64,000 nt of DNA from CAZLYK01 sp964563495. Lineage in GTDB: Bacteria > Acidobacteriota > Blastocatellia > RBC074. The position numbers and the translations under genes were made by a program. Below, in pieces: positions 1 to 8,065 of the stretch. Every line of letters begins with the position of its first letter. Positions within the stretch are counted from its first letter, which is position 1. The DNA lies in assembly GCA_964563495.1 (NCBI GenBank), contig CAZLYK010000001.1:69231-133230 (forward strand), read 5' to 3'. The notes beneath the pieces are model-generated. The model did no database searches. It saw only the letters and a list, made by a program, of their open reading frames with translations, and was not told the DNA's origin.

Positions 1-593
1 ATGTTCATCCGGTCCGGTGAGAAGAAGACCGGCAGCCAGCCCTCGGCGATCTCGGCGGCGAGCGCGACGTTCTTCGGGCCGACCGCCGCCAGGTAGATGG
101 GTATTCGATCTCTGAGCGGATGGATGATCAGTTTGAGCGGTTTGCCCAGCCCGCTGCCGCCTTTGCAAGGGATGTCGTAATGCTCACCGTGGTGCTCGAC
201 GGGCTCCTGGCGCTTCCAGATCTTGTGCAGAATATCGACGTACTCGCGGGCGCGCGTCACCGGTTTACCATAAGGCAGACCGTGCCAGCCCTCGACTACT
301 TGTGGTCCCGAGGCCCCGATGCCGAGCAGCATTCGCCCGCCGGTCAAGAGATCGATCGTCGCCGCGGTCATGGCGGTCATGGCCGGAACGCGCGCCGTCA
401 TCTGCATAATCGCCGTGCCGACTTTGATCTGCCCTGTCTTCGCCGCCAGCCAGACGAGCGGTGAAACCGCGTCGGAGCCGTAGGCTTCCGCCGTCCAGAG
501 AGAATGAAATCCCAATCGATCGGCTTCTAGCGCCAGGGCGACGTTGTCCGCGGGGCCCGACCCCCAATAACCGACATTTAATCCTAACCGCAT
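1..593 (-). CDS. LLM-class F420-dependent oxidoreductase, C-terminus cut by window edge
   Basis: Luciferase-like monooxygenase fold (flavin/F420 TIM barrel). The visible 197 residues start MRLGLNVGYWG, followed by ALEADRLGFHSLWTAEAYGSD, a typical start for this family, then IDLLTGGRMLLGIGASGPQ and, near the edge, IYLAAVGPKNVALAAEIAEGW. The start at 593 is fixed by a strong AGAGGAGG Shine-Dalgarno site just upstream. The gene follows an acyl-CoA dehydrogenase on the same strand, separated by a GC-rich hairpin, so the two are probably co-transcribed. The substrate cannot be told from sequence. Family is clear; F420 rather than FMN as cofactor is inferred from the subfamily look. Confidence 0.85.
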   Translation of the reverse strand, partial: MRLGLNVGYWGSGPADNVALALEADRLGFHSLWTAEAYGSDAVSPLVWLAAKTGQIKVGTAIMQMTARVPAMTAMTAATIDLLTGGRMLLGIGASGPQVVEGWHGLPYGKPVTRAREYVDILHKIWKRQEPVEHHGEHYDIPCKGGSGLGKPLKLIIHPLRDRIPIYLAAVGPKNVALAAEIAEGWLPVFFSPDRMN

Positions 594-610
594 GAATCCT
601 CCTCTGAGCC

Positions 611-642
611 CGGGAAGGCGGGCGGGAGCGCCCGCCTTCCCG
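611..642 (-). other. GC-rich intergenic hairpin before the LLM gene
   Basis: A perfect inverted repeat, CGGGAAGGCGGGCG with its complement around a GGAG loop, sits between the stop of the acyl-CoA dehydrogenase (645) and the ribosome binding site of the LLM gene (start 593). There is no T-run on the minus-strand side, so it is not an obvious terminator. It could be an mRNA-stabilising or translation-modulating hairpin. Similar placement is seen at 4422-4448 and 12746-12778. Confidence 0.7.
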
Positions 643-644
643 GC

Positions 645-2402
645 CTAAAATATCGAGCTGATTTCGTAAATTTGTTGCAAATACCCGGATGGATCTTTGA
701 CGGCGGTCTTCTCGACCCGATTCCGCCACAGCCATTCGATGACCGCAGGCTTGTTCAATGAACGGCCGTGCCCCTCTTCCCATTCGGCTTCGACCGCCAG
801 GCGTGCGAGATAGAAGAGGTACATCATCCGATCGGCCAGAGGACGCATAAAAACGCCCGCCGGCTGATCATCGAGCGAGATCGCCGCATCTATCTCTCCG
901 AGCAGTTCCTCGACCGCAGCCCGCCCCTTGATTTTCAGCTCAGCCGGAGCGCCGCCCGTCAGCGAGTCGAAGATCTGATTGAGGTGTTCGCCGTAAGCCT
1001 CGTGCAACCGGTGACGGCGGCAGTCCCTCACCGATTGGGCAATCAGCGTGTTGTGCGCGCCTTCCCATGCCTCATAGATCACCGAGTCGCGAAGCAAGCG
1101 CGGCAGGACCGAGAAATTTTCCATCGCCCCGTTGCCGCCGAGGATCTCAATCCCGCGCCTGACCATATCGGTGGCGGAGACCGAGGTCCGATATTTATTC
1201 AGATTGACGACCAGGCGGAAGAAGCTCTTTTCCGTCTCGACGGCGCGCCCGGCCTCGATCCGGTCGCGCAGATGAGCCAGATAGAGGCTACCCGAAGTCA
1301 GGGCCAGCGCCTCGCTGCGCATCTCGGCCAGAGCCTCCTGGACCAGCGGAAAGTTCTTGATCGGCACACCGAAGGCCTGGCGATGCTGCGCGTAGGTCCA
1401 GGCGATGACGTATGCGCGCCGCGCAGCCCCGGCCGATCCGACGGCATTGTACAAACGCGAAGTATTGATCACGAAATCCATGGCCAGCTGAAACCCCCGC
1501 CCCGGCCCGCCGACCAGATATCCCACCGCGTCTCGTAGATCCATTTCGGCCGTGGCCATGGATTTTGTCCCGAGTTTATCCTTGAGGCGGCGAAGGTAGA
1601 GGCCATTGGGCGAGCCGTCTTCGAGGCGCCGCGGAACCAGAAAGAGGCCCAGTCCTTTCGTCCCCGCCGGCGCTCCATCCGGCCGGGCGGTGACCAGCGC
1701 CAGGTCAGCCGTCGCGTTCGAACAGAACCATTTCTCACCGTTGATCAGCCAGGTATTCTTTTTTTGATCGAGCGGAGCGGCAGTGCAGGCATTGAGCCCG
1801 ACATCGGACCCGCCCTGCACCTCGGTCAGAAACTGGGCTCCGTGCCAGCGCCGGTCGTAATCAGGATCGAGCAGGAGCGAGAGATATCTGGTCTTCAACT
1901 CATCGCCGGCGACCAGCTGCAATATCTTGATCACGCCCGCCGTGCAGGCAACCGGGCAGTTATGCCCGGCCTCGCCGTTGTATGATGAAAGGTAATGCAG
2001 GGTCAGCGCCAGCAGATTGCTCTCGGGCTCGGCGTAAACGGCAGACAGACCGGCGCCGTATATATATCGCCCGGCCAGATCATGGTCGGCAGAGTGAACG
2101 ACGTCCTCAGTCCGCTCGCCGGCGGATGAATAACGATCCAGCCGTGGGAGATTCTCAGCCAGGTTCGCCCGCCTCACCGCCTGGTCGACAATCGTCGCAG
2201 CGTCGCCGCCAAATTGTGAGAGCCGCCTGGCGTGAACCTTCAGTTTCTCATCTCCCCAGTAGATCGCGAGCAGGCTCTTTAGATGATCATCCGTCTCATA
2301 AAAGTTATCGGGCTGGCGGCGCTCCCATTCCGCGAGCGCTTGACGACCCTGGTCAACAGAGGAGTTCTGCTGCCGGTCGAGCTCTATCGATGGTGTGCTC
2401 AT
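645..2402 (-). CDS. Acyl-CoA dehydrogenase, long AidB/DmdC-like type
   Basis: FAD enzyme introducing a double bond alpha-beta to the CoA thioester. At 585 aa it is longer than the usual 380 aa and has the N-terminal and C-terminal extensions of the AidB/DmdC-like branch. Seen: AQFLTEVQGGSDVG (flavin-contact loop), WLINGEKWFCSNATAD, RQAFGVPIKNFPLVQEAL, RRGIEILGGNGAMENFSVLPRLLRDS and YEAWEGAHNTL, where the Glu of WEG is at the catalytic-base position. GAGGTGAAG precedes the ATG at 2402. The following gene is an LLM oxidoreductase. Substrate unknown; an AidB-like role in alkylation response is possible but not shown. Confidence 0.9.
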   Translation of the reverse strand: MSTPSIELDRQQNSSVDQGRQALAEWERRQPDNFYETDDHLKSLLAIYWGDEKLKVHARRLSQFGGDAATIVDQAVRRANLAENLPRLDRYSSAGERTEDVVHSADHDLAGRYIYGAGLSAVYAEPESNLLALTLHYLSSYNGEAGHNCPVACTAGVIKILQLVAGDELKTRYLSLLLDPDYDRRWHGAQFLTEVQGGSDVGLNACTAAPLDQKKNTWLINGEKWFCSNATADLALVTARPDGAPAGTKGLGLFLVPRRLEDGSPNGLYLRRLKDKLGTKSMATAEMDLRDAVGYLVGGPGRGFQLAMDFVINTSRLYNAVGSAGAARRAYVIAWTYAQHRQAFGVPIKNFPLVQEALAEMRSEALALTSGSLYLAHLRDRIEAGRAVETEKSFFRLVVNLNKYRTSVSATDMVRRGIEILGGNGAMENFSVLPRLLRDSVIYEAWEGAHNTLIAQSVRDCRRHRLHEAYGEHLNQIFDSLTGGAPAELKIKGRAAVEELLGEIDAAISLDDQPAGVFMRPLADRMMYLFYLARLAVEAEWEEGHGRSLNKPAVIEWLWRNRVEKTAVKDPSGYLQQIYEISSIF

Positions 2403-2440
2403 AACTTCACCTCTGGAAAATTCAATTCTCCGGCAAACGT

Positions 2441-2480
2441 AATAGACAGGAGTGACAAGATCGAATACAGGTCAGACAAG
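2441..2480. repeat. Degenerate single arm of the dispersed AATAGACAGG repeat
   Basis: Begins AATAGACAGGAGTGACAAG, the arm sequence of the inverted repeats found throughout the window, but no matching opposite arm is seen before the next gene. Probably a decayed copy in the divergent intergenic space between the dehydrogenase and the VWA gene. Confidence 0.5.
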
Positions 2481-2599
2481 ATTATCCCATTTCCTAAAAT
2501 CAAGGAATAGATTATCCTCATCTCCGAACTAAGCATCTGCCGGGTGAGAGAGTGACACAACAGATGTCGCCGCGCCCTGGCACTGAATGAGGAGACAAC

Positions 2600-3601
2600 A
2601 TGGGAGTCCATCGTAGCCGGTCCCGGCAAGCCGGGATTGCGCTGTCGTTGTTTTGTGCTGCGATTCTGCTGATCCGGCCGCAAATCTCCGAGGGACAGCA
2701 GAGGCCCCCGCTACCGCCATCACCCCCTTCGGTCGACGATCTCGCTGCCCGGCTCAAGACCGAGCTGATCTCATTTACCGCCACCATCACCGATAAAGAA
2801 GGACGCGCGATCGCCGGTTTGGACAAACAGGCTTTCACCGTCTTCGATAACGATGTCCGGCAGGAGATCAGCTTTTACAGCAATCAGGATCTTCCGGCTT
2901 CGGTCGGCATCGTCTTCGATGTTTCCGGCTCGATCAACGAGACCAAGCTGAGGCTGGCCCGCCGGGCTTTATCCCATTTTATAGAATCGAGTCACAAGGA
3001 TGATGACTACTCGCTGATCAGTTTCAGTGAGCGTCCGCGATTGCTGATCGAAAAGACCAACGACAGCGACCTTGTCCTCAATCGCGTGGCGGGCTTGACG
3101 GCAGGCGGCCGGACGGCGCTTTATGACGCAATCGCCAGGGGCCTCGAGCAGCTCACCCGGGGCGCCCACCCGAAACGTACGCTGATCGTGCTCAGTGACG
3201 GCGAAGACAACAACTCACGGATCCGGATCGATCAGCTGCGCAAAACGATTCAAGAGTCCGATGCCGTCGTCTATGCAATCGGGGCCGGCACTGATTCCGC
3301 GGGCAAACTGACTCCGTCGCAAATGAGAGGGGGCTACATTCTGGAGCGCCTGGCTGAAGCCTCTGGCGGAAAGGCATTCTTCCCGCAAAACAGCGAAGAG
3401 ATGATTGAGATCTTCGAACAGATCGCCCTGGAGCTGCGCCGCCAATACTCAATCGCCTACACGCCATCGAATTTTGTGGCGGACGGTCGCTGGCATCGAA
3501 TCAAGGTCCGCGTCGCTCCGCCTTCCGGGCTGGGACGACTTTCCGTTCGCCATCGCCCCGGCTATTTCGCCGAAAGCAGCTTTTTTGCCGCCGTCAGATG
3601 A
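2600..3601 (+). CDS. Secreted VWA-domain protein (Acidobacteriota VWFA-related type)
   Basis: 333 aa. An N-terminal hydrophobic segment (residues 11-28) suggests export. A short linker and a beta-rich stretch ending TVFDNDVRQEISFY precede the VWA domain (about 103-300). The metal-ion-dependent adhesion site is intact: DVSGS at 107-111, a conserved Thr in GGRTALYDAI and LSDGEDNN. The pattern 'vow then VWA' (fTatitDkegraiagLdkqaFtVfdn) is the one seen in the large VWFA-related family of Acidobacteriota. GAGGAG precedes the ATG. The partner is unknown. The 3' end overlaps the convergent CoA-ester lyase by 40 bp. One of three VWA proteins here, and the only one with a canonical site. Confidence 0.88.
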   Translation: MGVHRSRSRQAGIALSLFCAAILLIRPQISEGQQRPPLPPSPPSVDDLAARLKTELISFTATITDKEGRAIAGLDKQAFTVFDNDVRQEISFYSNQDLPASVGIVFDVSGSINETKLRLARRALSHFIESSHKDDDYSLISFSERPRLLIEKTNDSDLVLNRVAGLTAGGRTALYDAIARGLEQLTRGAHPKRTLIVLSDGEDNNSRIRIDQLRKTIQESDAVVYAIGAGTDSAGKLTPSQMRGGYILERLAEASGGKAFFPQNSEEMIEIFEQIALELRRQYSIAYTPSNFVADGRWHRIKVRVAPPSGLGRLSVRHRPGYFAESSFFAAVR

Positions 3602-4404
3602 ACCTGGTCGATCATCCTGCCATCGAGCGTGATCGCCCCGCGGCCTTCGGCGCGGGATTGTTCCATAGCCGCGACTATTCTCCGGGCTTCGTCGATCTGT
3701 TCCGGCGTCGGGGCGAAGATTTCATTGACGATGGCGAGATGAGACGGATGAATGACCGTCTTGCCGTCGTAACCCAGCCGGCGTGAGGCGAGGCTGCGGC
3801 GGCGCAGACCTCCCAGATCGGCGATGACAAAATGCGGGGAATCGTAGACTGCCACGCCGGTCGCGCGCGCCGCCAGCAGGACGGACGAGCGGGCGAAGAG
3901 CAGCTCGGTTTCATCTTCTGAGAGTAGACATCCGATCTCACGCGATAAGTCGGCCGAGCCGAAGATCAGCCCTTTGACCAGCTCATTGGATTGGGCGATC
4001 TCACGCGCGGCGAAGACCGCACGCGGCGATTCGATCAGGCAGATGATCTGCGGTTGGCGGTTGGTCGGTCGCGCCCGTTTGCGACTCATGAGGATCGCGG
4101 CAATATTCGTCACATCATCTACACTCTCGACTTTCGGGATCACGATCCCGATCGCCCCGCCGGCCGTCGCCGCGCGGGCATCATCCATTCCCCACTCTGT
4201 CGCCAGGCCGTTGATTCGAACGAAGACTTGACGCGATCCGAAATCAAGCTGACCGAGCAAACGGGCGACCGTCGAGCGCGCTTCCAGCTTCTGCTCCAAG
4301 GCAACCGCATCCTCCAGATCGATGATCAGCGCATCGGCCTCGCTCTCGAGCGCTTTGAGGATCATCTTTTCAGAGATGCCCGGAACGTAAAGCAAACTTC
4401 GCAT
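3562..4404 (-). CDS. HpcH/HpaI aldolase/citrate lyase family CoA-ester lyase
   Basis: TIM-barrel enzyme of the CitE-like branch (citryl-, malyl- or methylmalyl-CoA lyase type). Starts MRSLLYVPG; SD GAGGAG six bases upstream fixes this ATG over an upstream in-frame codon. Motifs: ALIIDLEDAVA (metal-binding region), RINGLATEWG, IPKVESVDDV, CLIESPRAVFAAREIA, LIFGSADLSREIG and GYDGKTVIHPSHLAIVNEIFAP, the last being the C-terminal signature of CoA-ester lyases. 280 aa matches the family. It lies directly downstream of an acyl-CoA dehydrogenase with a GC hairpin between, suggesting a shared acyl-CoA degradation role. Exact substrate not determinable. Confidence 0.9.
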   Translation of the reverse strand: MRSLLYVPGISEKMILKALESEADALIIDLEDAVALEQKLEARSTVARLLGQLDFGSRQVFVRINGLATEWGMDDARAATAGGAIGIVIPKVESVDDVTNIAAILMSRKRARPTNRQPQIICLIESPRAVFAAREIAQSNELVKGLIFGSADLSREIGCLLSEDETELLFARSSVLLAARATGVAVYDSPHFVIADLGGLRRRSLASRRLGYDGKTVIHPSHLAIVNEIFAPTPEQIDEARRIVAAMEQSRAEGRGAITLDGRMIDQVHLTAAKKLLSAK

Positions 4405-4421
4405 CGGTAACTCCTCAGCCG

Positions 4422-4448
4422 CCCCGCGCTGCCGGAGGCGGCGCGGGG
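4422..4448 (-). other. GC-rich hairpin between acyl-CoA dehydrogenase and CoA-ester lyase
   Basis: CCCCGCGC at 4422-4429 pairs with GCGCGGGG at 4441-4448. It lies 8 bases past the dehydrogenase stop and just before the lyase Shine-Dalgarno site, the same placement as at 611-642. No T-run follows, so a stabilising or ribosome-spacing hairpin is likelier than a terminator. Confidence 0.6.
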
Positions 4449-4456
4449 ACAACCAC

Positions 4457-5611
4457 TTAAATTCGATATTTCGCGATCAAACCCCTGGCGATGATCAGCC
4501 GCTGTAATTCATTAGTCCCGCCGCCGATGATCAACAACGGAGCATCACGGTAATAACGTTCGATATTCAAATCCTTTGAGTATCCGGCTCCGCCGTGAAT
4601 TCGCATGGCCTGGAGTGCGACATCCTGCGCGGTCTCGGTCGCGAACAATTTGGCCATCCCCGCTTCGAGGTCGCAGCGCTCGCCGCGATCTTTCTTCTCC
4701 GCCGCCGAGTAGACGAGCAACCGCGCGGCTTCGATCCTGGTCCCCATCTCGGCCAGCATGATCTGAATCGTCTGGTGCTCGCAGATCGGTCTGCCGAAGG
4801 TCTGTCTCTGTTGGGCGTAGCGGATCGCATCTTCAAAGGCGGCCCTCGCCAGGCCTACTCCACGCGCCGCGACGTTGAGGCGCTCGGTCTCCAACCCGGT
4901 CATGATCTGCCTGAATCCCTCGCCTTCGCGCCCGCCGATCAGATTCTTCTCCGGGACGAAAAAATCTCGGAAGAACAGCTCGCAGGTCTCGACCCCTTTG
5001 TAACCAAGCTTGTCAATGTCGCGCCCGACGTGAAATCCTTCTCCACCCTTCTCGATGACGAACGCGGAGATCCCGCGATGCGCGGGGTCGGCTTTCGGAT
5101 CGGTTTTGGCCGCCAGCACAAAAGTATCGCCATAGCGCCCATTGGTGATCCACATCTTGGATCCGTTGATCAGATATCCGCCCTCGACCCGCGTCGCGAT
5201 CGTCCTCAGGCGCTGGACATCGGTGCCGGCGTCCGATTCCGACAAAGCCAGCCCGCCGCGCCGATCGCCTGTGGCCAGACCGGGCAAAAACTCGCGCTTC
5301 TGTTCTTCGACGCCGAAATGGTTGATGATATCGCAGATCACCGAGTGCGTGCCGATCGGGCCAACCACGCTCATCCATCCGCGCGAAAGCTCTTCAACGA
5401 TCATGGCAAAGGTCAGATAGCTGAGCCCCAAACCACTATACTCCTCCGGGACATTACACCCAAAAAGGCCAAGCTCCCTCATTCCCTCGACGATCTCGTG
5501 CGGGTAGCGATCCTCGTGCTCGAGGGCGCTCGCAGCCGGAATGATCTTGCGCTCGACGAATTCGCGGAGATTGTCGAGGATGTACTGCTGCAATTTTTCA
5601 GGCGTCACCAT
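4457..5611 (-). CDS. Acyl-CoA dehydrogenase with catalytic Glu at the IVD/LCAD position
   Basis: 384 aa, standard length. The chosen start is the ATG at 5611 (MVTPEKLQQYI); a TTG two codons upstream is less likely. Typical motifs: GLALSESDAGTDVQ, YLINGSKMWITNGRYGDTFVL, RQTFGRPICEHQTIQIMLAEM and ALQAMRIHGGAGYSKD. The classical base in the C-terminal YEGT motif is absent: the site reads IIGGGTNELQR (Gly364). A Glu is instead present in GLETERLNVAARG (Glu243). The two positions are 121 residues apart, exactly the distance between Thr255 and Glu376 of human MCAD, and the swap reproduces the arrangement of isovaleryl-CoA and long-chain dehydrogenases. Followed by a CoA-ester lyase on the same strand. 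Confidence 0.93.
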   Translation of the reverse strand: MVTPEKLQQYILDNLREFVERKIIPAASALEHEDRYPHEIVEGMRELGLFGCNVPEEYSGLGLSYLTFAMIVEELSRGWMSVVGPIGTHSVICDIINHFGVEEQKREFLPGLATGDRRGGLALSESDAGTDVQRLRTIATRVEGGYLINGSKMWITNGRYGDTFVLAAKTDPKADPAHRGISAFVIEKGGEGFHVGRDIDKLGYKGVETCELFFRDFFVPEKNLIGGREGEGFRQIMTGLETERLNVAARGVGLARAAFEDAIRYAQQRQTFGRPICEHQTIQIMLAEMGTRIEAARLLVYSAAEKKDRGERCDLEAGMAKLFATETAQDVALQAMRIHGGAGYSKDLNIERYYRDAPLLIIGGGTNELQRLIIARGLIAKYRI

Positions 5612-5629
5612 GATCAACCCCCGGGGAGA

Positions 5630-6394
5630 TTATTCTTCAGTTTCAGCGGCCATGCCGGTGGCACCGTAGGATGATCGAGCGGGCGCTCGCTCTTTGCTCA
5701 TCCAGCGCCGCAATGTAATCCACCACGAAAGCCCGAAGTAGAAAACCGGGAAAGCGAGCGATGCCCGGATGACCGGCTGCGGATGGTCAAAGACCTTCGC
5801 GATGATCAAAACCAGAGCGACCGCCCAGATCGCGCAGAAGATCCGGGTCAGATTGCTGTACGGCCCCGAATACGACGGGTAAAGATACAATGACGGGACG
5901 AAAGTCAGCAGCGCAAACGTGACGATCAGGCCGAGCGAGAGCCAGACGGGCAGTTGCAGCCAGTAGAGATACATGGCGATGACGTTCCAATACGAGGGGA
6001 AGCCGAGAAAAAAATGATCTTCAGTCTTGGACTCAGTCTGGGCGAAGCCGTAAGCGCTGGCCAGCAATGGCAGCAACAGCCACCAGTTCAGATCGCCCGG
6101 CAGGATCCCGGCGCGCCAGATAAAAAACATGGGCAGCGAAGTGTAGGTCTGAAAATCGACGATGTCGTCCAGCCGCCGCCCTTCAAAACCCGGCAGGACC
6201 TCCTTGACCCGCCAGCGGCGTGCCAGCGTTCCGTCAGTCGCGTCGATAAAAGTCGCGACGATCATCAAGGCGATCGCCCAGCGAAAACCGTCATCACCGC
6301 CGCGCGTGATCGAGACAGCCATCCCCGCCGCCGCGACTAATCCGAGTGCGGTGTAAAGATGGACGCTCCAAGCCAGTAGTTTTTGATTTATCAT
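5630..6394 (-). CDS. pcs: Phosphatidylcholine synthase-like CDP-alcohol phosphatidyltransferase
   Basis: Integral membrane enzyme, 254 aa. Pcs condenses CDP-diacylglycerol with free choline to make phosphatidylcholine. The CDP-alcohol motif is visible: D51xxDGTLAR59, then G72xxxD76xxxD80 in GFEGRRLDDIVDF. The spacing between the two halves is longer than in ordinary members, as in bacterial Pcs. HLYTALG at the N-terminus and DHFFLGFPSYWN in the middle also match Pcs rather than Pgs or Pss. About seven hydrophobic segments. It lies 12 bp after a CHT1-like choline carrier gene on the same strand, which supports choline as co-substrate. A phosphatidylserine synthase role is the main alternative. 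Confidence 0.82.
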   Translation of the reverse strand: MINQKLLAWSVHLYTALGLVAAAGMAVSITRGGDDGFRWAIALMIVATFIDATDGTLARRWRVKEVLPGFEGRRLDDIVDFQTYTSLPMFFIWRAGILPGDLNWWLLLPLLASAYGFAQTESKTEDHFFLGFPSYWNVIAMYLYWLQLPVWLSLGLIVTFALLTFVPSLYLYPSYSGPYSNLTRIFCAIWAVALVLIIAKVFDHPQPVIRASLAFPVFYFGLSWWITLRRWMSKERAPARSSYGATGMAAETEE

Positions 6395-6406
6395 TTCTCA
6401 CCGAGT

Positions 6407-7945
6407 CTAAGCCAGATCCGAGGGGTTCTTCAATTTCGCCGGGGGATCAATCCGTGCAGTCAGCCGGGAGACCAGCGGCAGCGCGACGATCCCGGCGCCG
6501 GCAGCAAGAATTTTGTAGGGGAAGAGCATGGTCCCGGCGTCGTACCAGCCGGCCGGGTTGCCGGTCAGGATCTCGGGGTACGGGATGAAATGCGGCAGAC
6601 CGAGGAGCGGCTCACCCCCGCCCAATCGCAAGACGAGCGAGACGAAAAATGCCGTCATCGATCCGGTCCGGTTGACCTTCGGATCGAAAAGCGCAAAGAC
6701 CAGTTGTGGGAAGAGCAGGACAAAGACCAGATCGCTCGTAAAAAACCAGAGCGCCTGAACGCTCCGCACCTTGATCGCCATAGCGACGGCGAGCACGCCA
6801 AGCAGCAGGATGCTCAGCCGGATCAGTCGCTTCATCTGCCTGACCGAAAGGTCGGGCCGCCAGAGCCGCTGAAAACCGTTCCAACTGATCATCGATGCGG
6901 CCGAGAGAACGGATGAACTGAAGCTGGAGGTCACCGCGCCGACGATCGCGCCCAACCCAAGTAACGCGATCAACGGAGGAGTGACGTATTTGAGCAGCAT
7001 CGGCAGAGTTTGTGACGGTTGCGCCTGAAGCTGCGCCAGCAGATCCGGCGGCCAGGCATATTGCAAAGCCGCCATCCCGAGCAGGAGCGGGGGGATGGTC
7101 AATCCGATCGTCAACAACCCCGCCAAGATCGAGTGCCATTGCGCCCTGGCCGGCGTCTGGCAGGAAAGAACCCGTTGAAAATAGCAGTTCCAGGGAATGC
7201 CGCCAAAAATCAGCATTGCACTCACATCCCACCAGTTAGTGATCGTTTGCGTTGTCCAGAATGACCCGTCGGCGCGTAGCGGAGGGATCAACCACCCACG
7301 CCCGGGTCTGGCCGCCAGATAACCCATCCAGGCGGCCTCGAATCCGCCGACGGCATCGAGAACAAAGGGGAGGGCAAAGGCCAGTCCTACGACCACCAGC
7401 ATGAGTTGAAAGGCGTCGGTGTAGGCGACCGACCACATCCCGCCGACCATGGTATAGGCGACGACGACCGCGGCCGAGATGAGGATCGCCACGGTCAGCT
7501 TCATGCCCAAAAGAACGCTAAAGGTCGATCCGATCGCGGCGAGCAGCTCTGCGCTCCAAAAGACCTCTCCGAGCAGCGCCGGCAGAAAGAGCACGACCGC
7601 CCAGCGTTTGCCAAACCTCGCCTCAAACGGATCGATCAGAGTCGTGAACTCTAACTTTCGCATCCGCCCGGCAAAGAATATTCCACCCAGAATCAGACTG
7701 ATCCCGAAACATAAACCACCCTGAATCCCCGAAGCCAGACTCGATTTGTAAGAGCCTTCAGCCGTGCCGAGCAGGTACCCGCCATCAACCCAGGTCGCAG
7801 TCATGGTCAAGGTCGCCAGCCAGATCGGCATCCCGCGCCCGGCGACGATCAGATCTTCATGCGTCCCGTCCCTGACTTTGCGGGCGGCGAGCCAGCCAAC
7901 GACGAGAAAGGCTATGTACATGATGATGATCGCGGTAATCGCCAT
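6407..7945 (-). CDS. Sodium:solute symporter similar to high-affinity choline transporter CHT1 (SLC5A7)
   Basis: 512 aa with about 13 membrane segments, SSF family. Recalled similarity to animal CHT1 is unusually close along the whole chain: TMTATWVDGGYLLGTAEGSY, ISLILGGIFFA, LIDPFEARFGKRW, LPALLGEVFWSAELLAAIG, AYTMVGGMWSVAYTDAFQL, FGGIPWNCYFQRVLSC, SSSVLSAASM, WFFTSDLVFVLLFPQL and LRLGGGEPLLGL all have direct counterparts. The predicted role is Na+-coupled choline uptake across the inner membrane. The gene is upstream of, and 12 bp from, pcs, so imported choline could be used directly for phosphatidylcholine synthesis. Choline specificity is inferred, not shown. Confidence 0.85.
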   Translation of the reverse strand: MAITAIIIMYIAFLVVGWLAARKVRDGTHEDLIVAGRGMPIWLATLTMTATWVDGGYLLGTAEGSYKSSLASGIQGGLCFGISLILGGIFFAGRMRKLEFTTLIDPFEARFGKRWAVVLFLPALLGEVFWSAELLAAIGSTFSVLLGMKLTVAILISAAVVVAYTMVGGMWSVAYTDAFQLMLVVVGLAFALPFVLDAVGGFEAAWMGYLAARPGRGWLIPPLRADGSFWTTQTITNWWDVSAMLIFGGIPWNCYFQRVLSCQTPARAQWHSILAGLLTIGLTIPPLLLGMAALQYAWPPDLLAQLQAQPSQTLPMLLKYVTPPLIALLGLGAIVGAVTSSFSSSVLSAASMISWNGFQRLWRPDLSVRQMKRLIRLSILLLGVLAVAMAIKVRSVQALWFFTSDLVFVLLFPQLVFALFDPKVNRTGSMTAFFVSLVLRLGGGEPLLGLPHFIPYPEILTGNPAGWYDAGTMLFPYKILAAGAGIVALPLVSRLTARIDPPAKLKNPSDLA

Positions 7946-7970
7946 TTGTTGTCTGAACCGTGGACTGGCG

Positions 7971-8065
7971 GGGAAATAGACAGGATCAACCAGATTTACC
8001 CAGGATTGAACAAGACTCTTTCTTGTTCAATCCTGGATAAATCTGGTTGATCCTGTCTATTTCCC
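7971..8065. repeat. Inverted repeat, AATAGACAGG family
   Basis: Two long complementary arms (GGGAAATAGACAGGATCAAC at the left, its complement at the right) meet in the middle, giving a hairpin of about 95 bases. It separates the symporter start from the transglutaminase stop. The right arm supplies the TAG stop codon of the transglutaminase gene (8057-8059 on the minus strand). Confidence 0.9.

Noticed and set aside
4595..5674. Long plus-strand open frame (359 codons) opposite the acyl-CoA dehydrogenase
   Set aside because: It is the antisense shadow of a clearly recognised dehydrogenase; no domain and no start signal.
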